In this document: positions 35,312 to 45,092 of the stretch, piece by piece
How positions within the stretch are numbered: position 1 is the stretch's first letter
Layout of the letters: the number at the start of each line of letters is the position of its first letter
Assembly (NCBI RefSeq): GCF_901000735.1
Contig: NC_081544.1
Span: 19,111,358 to 19,175,357 of the forward strand
Origin: Corylus avellana
Taxonomy: Eukaryota; Streptophyta; Magnoliopsida; Fagales; Betulaceae
Length of the DNA: 64,000 bases
Direction: 5' to 3'
Notes under the pieces: model-generated
The model's database searches: none
Told to the model about the DNA's origin: nothing
Seen by the model: the letters and a program-made list of their open reading frames with translations, nothing else
Position numbers and translations under genes: made by a program

Positions 35312-35611
35312 GTTTTCTGAATGTTCAAAGTTTCCTCTCGAATGATCGAGGTTTCCACCCTAAACATTCGACCTTTCCTCTTGAACGAATGAATTTTTCT
35401 CCGGAACGTTTGATCTTTCTTATAGAATGATTGATGACAATCTGCACGAAATTTTTTAAAAGAGTTTTAATTTCTTGTGCCCCCATGTGTCCTATTACAA
35501 ACCTAGGATAAATCCTAGGTCCTATTTCGTCCCATTGTCACATACCAACCTTAAAGAGAGAGAGAGAGAACAAAGAGAGAAAGGGTCCAACTTGAAGGTT
35601 TTGTTCCTCTA

Positions 35612-36467
35612 TGTTGGGTTTTGAATTGCTAAATTCAATGACAAAATACATTCATCTGCAATCCTGTCAGCAGTGCATACATACGAGGTGTTGTGTCAAG
35701 AGAAGACCTAGAAGATGTGGTTAAGCTTAACCAATCATAATAGAAGACCTATATGACATGGTTAAGTTTAATCAAATCGGAATTCTTTAATTAGAGTTAA
35801 AATAGGATTTGATTAAATTTCGTATCCTGCACATGTATCAGTATTTGGACCATAACTTTTGGGTCAAGAATCGGATTCAGGTGAAACCAGCGGCATTGGA
35901 AAGATAATACAAAATGCTACAAATCTTTGTGAAATAAGATTTTCAAAATTCGAAAGTTAGCTATGCCAAAATCGTCTCGCAAGATAAGGAAGAAGATTTG
36001 GATGAATCCTATTCCAACTAGAACTAGTTTCTCTTCCCATTTCAACTAGTACTAGGTTTTCTTGTAATCTATATATAGAGAGCTGTTATGCAAGAAATTG
36101 TAAGGAATTCCACATAAGAATTCCATGTGCTAAGAGAGCGTTTAAGATATTGAGCGTTAGGGTTAGTCTCTCTTAGAGTTAAAGGTTGTATCTTTATCAC
36201 AGATCATATACAACCGAAGTCTACCGGAGTTCCGGTAAAGGAGATTAAGTAGAAGGATTATGCCAGATGTTGCCCCGGAGAGGTTTTACATTTTAGAGAG
36301 TTCTTTAAATGGTTTCCTCTTCATAACCAAAATATTTGTGTCTCTATGATCTATTGTTCTACATATTTTGGTTGTATGATTGTTTAATTTTTAATTCCGC
36401 GTATTATTTGCATACACCTATTCAACCCCCTTATTGGTGTTGTTTGGAGTCGTATATAGGTTTTTCA
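35612..36467 (+). mobile_element. 5' LTR of gag-only Copia element
   Basis: 856 bases, TGTTGGGTTTTG to GGTTTTTCA. Lacks 131 bases present in the 3' LTR between GATGTT and GCCCCGGAG (about 36272). Contains a TATATATAG box near 36073. Confidence 0.9.
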
Positions 36468-36469
36468 AT

Positions 36470-36481
36470 TGGTATCAGAGC
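36470..36481 (+). promoter_or_regulatory. tRNA-iMet primer binding site
   Basis: TGGTATCAGAGC, two bases after the 5' LTR end. Confidence 0.9.
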
Positions 36482-36588
36482 AGGTTCACTTTGTTTGGAT
36501 TAAATTCCTGAGTGAGATCCTTGACTCCTTTGCTATGAATACTCCTTAATCCCTTAGCATGGATTCTGATGAGGAGATTGACCTTTAG

Positions 36589-37375
36589 ATGACCTATAAC
36601 AAGCTCTTTAAGAAATTTGTTAAATTGACTCATCATCATCAAATTTCCCTTAAAAAGCTTAATGATGTTGAGCATGAGAAAGAGTCTTTGGTTATTAAAT
36701 TGTCTAAATCACATGCCTTAATTGACTCTTTGAAATCTGAAAATACTATGCTTATTAATAAATTGGGTGCCTCTACTTCACATGCTTCTAATTCTGAAAG
36801 AAAAACTAAGTCTGTGAAAGTTGAAGAAGTCAAAGCTTGCTTGCTTGGATAAGGGGAAAACTTCTTATATGAATATTTGTGTGAAGCCCGAATTCAAGGC
36901 TCTTTCAAGGAAACAAATTCATTCAAAGTTTGTTCCTACATGCCACCATTGTGGGATTATTGGTCATATTAGACCAAATTGTTCTAAGTTGAAATCCCAA
37001 AGACTTTGGAATAAAAAGGCTTCTCCTAAGAAAGAAAAAGGTGGTGTAGAGTCATGTTTGTCTAGATCTAAGTATATGTATATCCCTCCTCATAAGAGAC
37101 AAGCTTCTCCGAAATTTGTCCCTACCTGCCACCATTGTGGCAAAGTTGGTCATATTCGACCTAACTGTTTTAAGTTGAGACCTCGTGAGCATAAGAGTGA
37201 GAATTCATATTCTAGGAAAGGTTTTGAGGGGCTATGCATAATGATAAAGGGAGTGTTATCTAGGTTAGATGAGTTTGACAAGAGTCACAAATCTGAACCT
37301 AGGGTTAAGAAGGTTTGGGTTAGGAAAGTTGATACCATTCACCCTTTGAGGGGGAGTGGTGGTGAACTCACATAG
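36589..37375 (+). pseudogene. Gag-like gene with two zinc knuckles, frameshifted
   Basis: First frame 36589-36852 begins MTYNKLFKKFVKL and is a Lys/Glu/Ser-rich, coiled-coil-like stretch. It is broken near 36840, where GCTT occurs three times in a row; one extra 4-bp unit would explain the shift. The second frame, to 37375, carries two complete C-x2-C-x4-H-x4-C knuckles, CHHCGIIGHIRPNC and CHHCGKVGHIRPNC, 57 residues apart, separated by basic sequence. These bind zinc and RNA in Copia Gag. An in-frame stop also lies upstream near 36586. It ends GSGGELT, after which no pol is found; 37376-38868 is non-coding filler to the polypurine tract. Confidence 0.8.
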
Positions 37376-38868
37376 AGTAAGCTGGTCCATAACATGCTTA
37401 GGATTGGTTGTCTTGCATATTTCTTCATATCCTAGAGCATGTAGCATTCATTGCATTGCATTTATTTTTTTTTTTAATTTCAGTTTTGCATATATACTCA
37501 TTGCATTAATTGTGCATTTTATTTTAAAAAAATTCAAAAAGACAAAAATATTTTTTTTAGGTTGTATTCCTATTTTTGTCATATGCACCTTGATAGTCCA
37601 TAAATTTCTCATGTACACTTCATGGATCCAATTCCTTATATCTCAAAATATGCTTACTATACATGGGATGAATATTTATAAATGGACTGATTTTTTTTTT
37701 GGCCTAAGTTTATGCTTCATGGTACATTTTACCTATGCTTGAACTCTTGTGCACATTTAAGCTTAAATTGAGTATGAATTTGGCCTTAAGGGTGAGTTAT
37801 GTTAGGCAACCATATGAGGAAGATTGACTAGTTGTGTCTATCAAATTGACCAAATGCTAGTTGAACCTAGGACCTAAAAATTCCAGCATTCCTCTAATTT
37901 GGTTTAAGCACTAAATGATTAAAGACACATTCTCAAAGAGAAAAATAGTGAAACAAGAAAACAAATGAACATATTCCAAAAGGAATCTATTTTACTGTGT
38001 CTTATTTGTGCTCAACTTGTCCCTACAGAAATAGTCGTGACCATATTCATTGTGGAAAGAGACGGTCACTATCGGACAATGTTTGATTATGTGCTATTAC
38101 TACATGGGAAGTGTATTGGATGAGGGTGACACGGCCCTAGCAAGGTTTGACTTTTGTTTAGATATACATGTCAATCTTCCCATGAGGTAATTTACGTTTT
38201 TGCTTGCTAGCCTATCCCCTCACTATATAAGTTCTTAAACTTACTTGATAGTTAGCTTTCACACACAACACACAAGCATGGGTTGAGTGGAACATGTTGC
38301 TTCGCTTATGTTGAAGAAACTTTTGTTTCATATCTTTTTATTCTCATACATATTTTGGACATTATGAGATATTACCGGATAATTATTGCTTAATACATGA
38401 GTCTTTTATGTTTTATCATGTGTATATTTGACATTTTTCTTATGCCATACATTGAGGGGGAGAATTTTTTTTTTTATCATTATCTTGCATTTCACTCATT
38501 ATGCATTCATAGTTTTGATCATGTTTATGTTTCTCTGACTTTCTTTGGGCTTATTGGTGTTTTACTGCCATTTGTCCATTCATGACAAAAAGGGGGAGAG
38601 AAAGTTTTAGAGATTGCAGACTGGGAATAGATAGAACACCATAGATGATTTTGATTTTGATATACTTGTTACATCTATGAAAGATATTCGTTTTGTGTTT
38701 TAACAGATTTGGTGAGCTATTCATGATTATATTCTATTCAAATTTGTTATATTATTGGTACATTGGGTATTTTTATTCCACATACGTTTAATATGTTTTG
38801 TGAGTGTTTCAGGAAACAGGAGTTATCTATTCGGATGTATCTTGTAATTTTTGTCACAAAATTGTCAA
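37376..38868 (+). other. Non-coding body of the gag-only element
   Basis: AT-rich, transmembrane-looking short frames here are T-rich noise. No pol domain motif was found in any frame. Confidence 0.6.
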
Positions 38869-38878
38869 AGGGGGAGTT

Positions 38879-39865
38879 TGTTGGATTTTGAATTGCCAGT
38901 GACAAAATACATTCATCTGCAATCCTGTCAGCAGTGCATACATACGAGGTGTTGTGTCAAGAGAAGACCTAAAAGATGTGGTTAAGCTTAACCAATCATA
39001 ATAGAAGACCTATATGATATGGTTAAGTTTAATCAAATGGGAATTCTTTAATTAGAGTTAAAATAGGATTTGATTAAATTTCGTATCCTGCGCATGTATC
39101 AGTATTTGGACCATAACTTTCGGTTCAAGAATCGGATTCAGGTGAAACCAGCGGCATTGGAAAGCTAACACAAAATGCTACAAATATTTGTGAAATAAGA
39201 TTTTCAAAATTCGAAAGTTAGCTATGCCAAAATCGTCTCGCAAGATAAGGAAGAAAATTTGGATGAATCCTATTCCAACTAGAACTAGTTTTTCTTCCCA
39301 TTTCAACTAGTACTAGGTTTTCTTGTAATCTATATATAGAGAACAGTTATGCACGAAATTGTAAGGAATTCCACATAAGAATTCCATGTGTTAAGAGAGC
39401 GTTTAAGATATTGAGCATTAGGGTTAGTCTCTCTTAGAGTTAAAGGTCGTGTCTTCATCACAGATCATATACAACCGAAGTCTACCGGAGTTCCGGTAAA
39501 GGAGATCAAGTAGAAGGATTGTGCCAGATGTTCTGAAAAGGGCTACTGCGGTAGAAGTCAAGTGGGTCGCTTGTCTTTTGCAAGAAAGTGTCAATTGCAA
39601 AGGTTTTGTAAGTGTGAACTTCTTGTAATCCTTATTCTTTTATAGTTGATTGATTTCCTAGGTTTGGCTGCCCCGGAGAGGTTTTACATTTTAGAGAGTT
39701 CTCTAAATGGTTTCCTCTTCGTAACCAAAATATTTGTGTCTCTGTGATCTATTGTTCTACATATTTTGGTTGTATGATTGTTTAATTTTTAATTTCGCGT
39801 ATTATTTGCATACACCTATTCAACCCCCTTATTGGTGTTGTTTGGAGTCGTATATAGGTTTTTCA
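38879..39865 (+). mobile_element. 3' LTR of gag-only Copia element
   Basis: 987 bases, TGTTGGATTTTG to GGTTTTTCA. Besides the 131-base difference it differs from the 5' LTR at scattered positions, so the insertion is not brand new. Confidence 0.9.
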
Positions 39866-39870
39866 CTCTA

Positions 39871-41000
39871 TTGTTCAGATAAGCTTCTTTATTGTCATAA
39901 GGAAGCCCAACCTAATCTTAATCTTCAGTTTTTATGCATGATTATTGTTGTGATTTTTGTACTTACACATGAGTAGTAGCTTTTATTTTACTTATAGTAA
40001 AGTTAAAATTTTTATACCGGGGAAGTTTGGTCCTTGCATGTACAATATAAACCATAAAGATGGATTTCCTTTTTTTTTTTGTCCAAAATAGTATCAAAGC
40101 ACATATATTTCAGTACCTTAAAATACCTTTCCATGGTTGGCCAGCCATAAATTTTGATTAAGGGAGCAAAGCTTGTACCTTTGATGTTTTAAAATAATAT
40201 ACAAGGTCATGCTCGATTTAGATGTTTATATGATGTTTATTGTGTCTTCTAATATCGTTGCTTAAACTTGTTGTTGAGTATTTATGTGTGAGTGTAAAAA
40301 TGATAGCCTACAAGTGATCTTGGAGAGGGCCTATAAGATTGATAAAAGGCTTCCGTTTGAGGGGGAGTGAATGTGGTGATGAAATCACACATAAGGGGGA
40401 GATTGTTGAGTATATATGTCTAAATGTAAAAATAATAGTGTCCCACTTTAGAAATATGTAAGAAGTGTGAGTGGTTACTATAGCATTGTTGGGCTTAAAC
40501 TCATTGGCTTAAGCTTTTAGGTTGTGTGGTGTCACAATATGCTATATTATGGGTTCATTAAATGACTCTCCAAGGTATCAATCTCCCTAACAATTATGAG
40601 TATGGTATAGTAGTAGGTTTTTATTAGATTGTAGTCTATGGTAGTAATTGAATGTTTTATCCTCTATATCGAACGATCAATCCTTGTTGGTCAAAGAGTT
40701 GACCATCGATTATGAACATTCAATGAAGGCAGTAATTGGCATATTATGATTTTCATTACATAATTAGGTTTTGATCTCATAATTATGGTTTTACATGCAA
40801 TATTAAGGTTTCTAGTGTGGAATGCGCCTGTACTAGAGTATGACTGCAGTGACGTGAAGGTCAAGATGTTTGGGAGTGAGGAGAATCGTCTGAAGTAAAT
40901 AAATGCTTACATAAGGATTTTTATTCCACTATGCAATATGTTTACTAATTGAGCATACTTTTCATGCCATGTTTGAAATAAAGAGATTATATTGTGAACG
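39871..41000 (-). mobile_element. LTR-derived sequence interrupted by the gag-only element
   Basis: Continues the DNA left of 35611. Two related blocks, 40271-40312 and 40405-40440, begin TGTTGAGTAT and are each preceded or followed by purine runs (GAGGGGGAGTG near 40359, AAGGGGGAGATTG near 40394), like tandem polypurine tract/LTR starts. A CGAACGATCAATCC word near 40671 recalls Gypsy LTRs. The element borders are not resolved. Confidence 0.35.
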
Positions 41001-41012
41001 GGTGAAGATAAA

Positions 41013-41030
41013 TAGCACGCCGGCGTGCTA
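41013..41030. repeat. Perfect 18-bp palindrome
   Basis: TAGCACGCCGGCGTGCTA, followed by partial repeats ACGCCGGC and GGCGTGCT up to 41092. Confidence 0.9.
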
Positions 41031-41141
41031 AGAACGCCGGCAAAATTTTTTTTTAATTAAAGTATTAAAAAAAAATTTTGCTGCCTGGCGTGCTCTGAAT
41101 CACGACTCATTATGACCTTAGGGGTTTACATGCATCAACAT

Positions 41142-42685
41142 GTCTTCCATACGTTAAAACCAAACTACCGCAGATAGTTTGGTTTGAGGGTTGAGATTCT
41201 TTAAGGGGTTTTTATCCCCAAAATCTCACGTGTATTAAAAAAACAAATTAACAGAAATTTATTCCGTTAACTGCCCATCCATCGAAAATGTCTTCCGTTT
41301 TCTCTCTGTATTCTTTTTCTACCCAAAACCGACCACACCTAGTATTTCTTTTGGGTAGAGGCGGCGGCGCCAAACCCAACATATCTCATGGCCACTTTCA
41401 ATGGAAGTTTTCTCCATGAGGGTGTTTGGCAAACCCCACGGTACTATAGACCAACCCCACGACACTGTAGACATCTGGTAGGGTGCCGAAGGATTAGGTA
41501 CAGTCTGAAAAGCAAACAGACTGATGCTGGCTGACAGGCTCGGTTTCAAAATTAACATTGTAAATAATTCCTATTTTGCCCCTTTAGCATTGTAAATAAT
41601 TCCTATTTTGCCCCCTTCAAAACACAGTTGAGGGAGCAGAAGAGGAAGAAATGATGAACATTGGTTTTCTATTTTTTCATAAGGGCATATTTGTCTTTTA
41701 ATATAAATTGGCTTCTCCCATACACGCAGTCTGCAGGCGTGTAACTGCAGCATGGTCAGACTTCTTCAATCGAGGAACAGTGCCGTGGATGTGGGGGAAC
41801 GTGCTGTTACTTAACAAACAAGGCCCATATTAACCCACCTACTGCTGCACTAGCTTTGCTACCTCCATGGATTTCTAATTCCAACGGCACCTCCACAGTC
41901 AGGTCGCCTTCCCCTTAGCGCTCTACCAGGAAATTAACAACGTCATCTGTCGTATTTGTTTGTCTTCCCTCCCTTAAATCTTTTAGAGATTCTATATATG
42001 CATCCATGTCAACAACAGCGATGAAAGTATTGGAAAGAGGAATTGAGGATTTTAGGGATTTCTGAGAAAAAAAAAAAATTATATTATGTTGAAGCACAAG
42101 TAATCCTAATCCTTTGAGAACTCCACCTCATAATGAAATTTCAAGTATTACAAACAAATTTTTGCTCCTCTACCATATATTAATTGAACTGGGGTGGTTG
42201 CAAGATTTTGAAAAAGAATTTTCAAAACCCAAAATCTAAAAGAGAAATGCTTGGCTTCATTAAAAAGTTCATCTTTTGGTTATTTTAATCCTAAATGGCA
42301 TGGCCCATTTTTCAAAAATCTATTAATTTATTGTTTAAAATCTATTAATTTTAAAATGGGTCATGCTACCTAAGATTAAAATGGTCAAAAGATAGACTTT
42401 TTAATGAAAACCAAGCATTTCTCAATCTAAAAGGATGGGTGCACCGCTGCCTATGCCCAGAAGAAATAACAGGTGTGGTTGGTTTTGGGTAGAAAAAGAA
42501 AACAGAGAGAGAAGACATAAGACCTTTTGGATGGATGGGAGTTAACGGAATAAATTGCCGTTAATTTGTTTTTTAGTACACATGAGATTTTGTCGGTTAA
42601 AAACCCTTAAAGAAACTAAGCCCTCAAAGTGACTTAAACCAAACTATCGCAGATATGCGGTAGTTTGGTTTACTGCATGGAAGCC
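41142..42685. mobile_element. Mutator-like non-autonomous element with long TIRs
   Basis: About 220 bases at the left (GTCTTCCATACG..., AAACCAAACTACCGCA) are repeated inverted at the right, ending ATGGAAGCC at 42685; landmarks such as TTCCGTTAACT and TTTTTCTACCCAAAACC appear in both arms. Target duplications were not found and borders may lie slightly further out. Internal sequence (about 41370-42240) is not transposase; short minus-strand frames in it could be captured gene pieces, unidentified. A 30-base unit TTGTAAATAATTCCTATTTT recurs at 41558 and 41588. Confidence 0.65.
42242..42423. mobile_element. Foldback MITE, 182 bp
   Basis: Inverted arms of about 80 bases beginning GAGAAATGCTTGG, flanked by an exact 9-bp duplication AATCTAAAA at 42233-42241 and 42424-42432. 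The 9-bp duplication points to Mutator-type transposase. Nested near the right arm of the larger element. Confidence 0.9.
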
Positions 42686-42865
42686 AAGTCCTATATGTAT
42701 TTACCAAAAGCTAAGGATTTGTTTGGGAACACCACTTAACTCAACTTTTTATTTAATGTTTTCTTTGTTGATTTGACGTAACACATACTTTTTTTTCAGT
42801 TCAATTCAAAATTTTTCAACTCAACTAAAAAATATTATTAATAAAATTTTAAAAATTTTAAAAAA

Positions 42866-42869
<4 letters not shown>

Positions 42870-42902
<33 letters not shown>
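42870..42902. repeat. (TA)n microsatellite
   Basis: About 16 TA units. Confidence 0.95.
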
Positions 42903-42905
<3 letters not shown>

Positions 42906-42911
42906 GTAATT

Positions 42912-43034
42912 GTCGAACCACCCCTAAGAGTTTGGGGGTGGCCAAGCCATTTTTAGGGGTGGTTGAGCCACCCCCATCAGTTTTACAGGTGGCTGAGCCA
43001 CCCCTAAGCAGCTTTTGGGGGTGACCAATCCACC
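42912..43034. repeat. GGGGTGGC/GCCACCCC palindromic repeat
   Basis: Four or five imperfect palindromes around GGTGGCTGAGCCACCCC, related to 29120-29235. Confidence 0.7.
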
Positions 43035-43192
43035 GCTTAAGGGTAATTCTTCATAGAACTTTTGAGTGATTTGCTAAAATATTAAATCTCAGAGACCCTC
43101 TATAGTATTTTTTTTTTCTTCCCAAAAGTAAATGGAATTTGTGTAGAATTTAATAAACTATATGTAGTTTTAAGATAATTTCATGTATCTTA

Positions 43193-44037
43193 GTGGTTTT
43201 CTTTCACACCCTTAGTGGTGTTTCTCCGCCTCTTCGTGAGTGCCTTTTGGGGATGAGGTATGGCCTCCATCCCCCTCTCCTCTCCATTTTCTTCTTTTTT
43301 TGGTGTCTTTTTCCGGTCTTTTTTTCCTCTCCCCGCTGTCCACAACACCCCCAACCGATAGCCTCCTCGCCTTCCGCCGCCCACTCTCAACACCTTTCCA
43401 AATTTGCTGCACCGCCCAGTCTCCATCTCTTAGCTTTCGCCGCTCACAGGTTTTGCTTGGTTTTAGATCTAGTTTTTTCAAAACTAGATCTACTTTCCTT
43501 AGTCATCCCCGTCGAGCAACGCACCCACCCACCACCTTCCCCGGCTCCCCATTAGATTCACCCCCACGTGTCGGCGCATGGTCCACACGTGTCGGCGAGG
43601 TGGATATCATTTGCAACTCATGCTCCTCTAACCGCCTGCCCACTCTCGGAGCCGTTGTTTTGTGGAGTGGTTGTATTTTTTTTGCTATTTTTTTGTTGTT
43701 TATCTGTTCTTTCATTTCTGTTTTGTTGCAGTCTTTGTTTTTTGTGTGTTGCTGTCTCCCTATTCTTATTTGGTCTGATCCAATGGGGAGACTTTTGTAA
43801 TTGGTGGTCGCTCTTCATCGATGATCCATTCCAATTTGGCAATACCTCTCCCGCAACAACCATTTCATGATTGTTGTTGCTTTTACCACTTAGGGCTCTT
43901 TACTGAGTCTTTTTGCTGTTTATTACCGCCTTGCGTAGTAGTCTTTAAAGATGCCTGACTTGTTTATGATTCTTTTGGGATCATAAATGAAACCCATTTC
44001 CTTTATTTAAATAATAAAAAATAAAAAATAAAAAAAG
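43193..44037 (+). mobile_element. 5'-truncated non-LTR retroposon with 21-bp target duplication
   Basis: Flanked by 43172-43192 and 44038-44058, which agree at 20 of 21 positions (AAGATAATTTCA, then T or C, then GTATCTTA), and ending in an (AATA/A)-rich tail at 44010-44036. This is the signature of LINE-machinery insertion. The body has pyrimidine-rich and GC-rich parts and several open frames, none recognisable; it may be a LINE 3' end or a retroposed transcript. Confidence 0.75.
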
Positions 44038-44138
44038 AAGATAATTTCACGTATCTTAAAAATCGATTTTTCCATGTCTAAATTCTACTAATTAATTTAA
44101 TAATTTTCCCATCAATTAATTAATGTGTTAAGACATCC

Positions 44139-44214
44139 AAGTCAAGTCAAGCAATCTACAGTGCGTCATCATCCCGTCTATGTGAGTTCATTCACGCGGC
44201 TGTTAATGAGTGAC
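44139..44214 (-). promoter_or_regulatory. Promoter-like remnant resembling the PCR gene promoter
   Basis: The string AAGTCAAGTCAAGCA, then CCCGTCTATGT, a TTCATT block and AATGAGTGA occur in the same order as at 46405-46487 upstream of the PCR gene. A reading gene would lie to the left, but none is there. It may be what is left of a lost tandem paralogue. Confidence 0.5.
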
Positions 44215-44218
44215 ATTT

Positions 44219-44466
44219 GGCTATGTTTGGCAAGAGACTTGAGACTTTTTCTTTTTTTTTTTTTGGTCCTTTCTGTAATAAAAATGAATTAATTAAAAAA
44301 AAAGAAAAGTTTGGTATGAAAAAGTTAAAAAAAAAAACAAAATTTGTTTTGTAATAATTTTTTTTATTTGAATAGTAATAAAATTTTTTTTGATATAATG
44401 TAAAAAGTAAACATGTTGGAACTAGAATTTTTTAGATGAATAGTAGACATCTCTTGCCAAACGGAG
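44219..44466. mobile_element. MITE with GGCT(A/C)(T/C)GTTTGGCAAGAGA ends
   Basis: Left end at 44219 and inverted right end TCTCTTGCCAAACGGAGCC at 44448-44466; A/T-rich middle. No clear target duplication. Confidence 0.65.
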
Positions 44467-44522
44467 CCAAAGAAACTGAGTTGATTTGATTGTTTCACAA
44501 TTCCTTATTACTAATTAAGTAT

Positions 44523-44766
44523 GAACAAAGTTTTTCTCCAAATTGAGTTGAAAAAATTTCTTTTAACTTAGTTTATAAAAGTGACACATGTTCATTTTTT
44601 TTAATAGTATGTGAAATGAACAAGATTTTTTAATAAAGGTTATTTCAACTTTGTCCCTACTATTAAAAAAAATTTATGCATCTCACATGTTTAATGGACA
44701 CATGTCACTTTTATATGCTAAGTTGAAGGAAATTTCTCCTATCCAGTTTAGAGGAAAACTTTATCC
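44523..44766. mobile_element. Foldback MITE, 244 bp
   Basis: Inverted arms including ACTTAG(T/C)(T/A)TATAAAAGTGACA, flanked by ATTAAGTAT (44514-44522) and ATTAAATAT (44767-44775), 9 bp with one mismatch, as for Mutator-type insertions. Located downstream of the PCR gene. Confidence 0.8.
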
Positions 44767-45092
44767 ATTAAATATAAAGTAAAATATGTCAAACTTTAAA
44801 GGCATATCCACAATATAATTACATTTTTTTTTTAATTTCATTGACAGTAATTATTGTTTATTACAAAGTATATATTTATAAAAGCACAAACTTTTTTTTT
44901 TGGTGGGGGAAAATATATAAACACAGACTATTCTTGCATACAACATAATTATTGTAGATCATGAAAAACATGGACTATAGATTCTTCTTCGGAATCTCTA
45001 AATATTACAAGCATATATAATAACTCTCGCACAATAATCTTAATCCCAAGGCTCTCATACTTGCCATTTCAGGTCAACAGCAGATTTGCACT

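Larger units (their letters stand above)
33960..35611. repeat. Left part of a segment repeated in inverted form at 48714-50369
   Basis: Contains the SINE and the broken Gypsy gag. Identity with the inverted copy is high but not complete (four residue differences in the 200-residue gag frame). Confidence 0.9.
35612..39865 (+). mobile_element. Gag-only Copia LTR retrotransposon, 4254 bp
   Basis: Both LTRs present (35612-36467 and 38879-39865), primer site TTGGTATCAGAGC after the first, polypurine tract AAAGGGGGAGTT before the second, and an exact 5-bp target duplication CTCTA at 35607-35611 and 39866-39870. Body holds a gag-like gene only; no protease, integrase, RT or RNase H. It must be moved in trans by a relative. 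The inverted copy of the region has an unoccupied CTCTA site at 48709-48713. Confidence 0.95.

Noticed and set aside
36272..36280. Possible spliced-out intron in the 5' LTR (131 bases missing relative to the 3' LTR)
   Set aside because: The missing piece has no GT...AG ends at any alignment I could find, so it is a plain deletion or insertion.
37356..37742. 128-codon frame with predicted hydrophobic segments
   Set aside because: T-rich non-coding body of the gag-only Copia element; hydrophobicity follows from base composition.
43190..43870. Several overlapping open frames of 70-186 codons
   Set aside because: They lie on both strands inside a retroposon, show no domain, and are pyrimidine-rich low-complexity translations.
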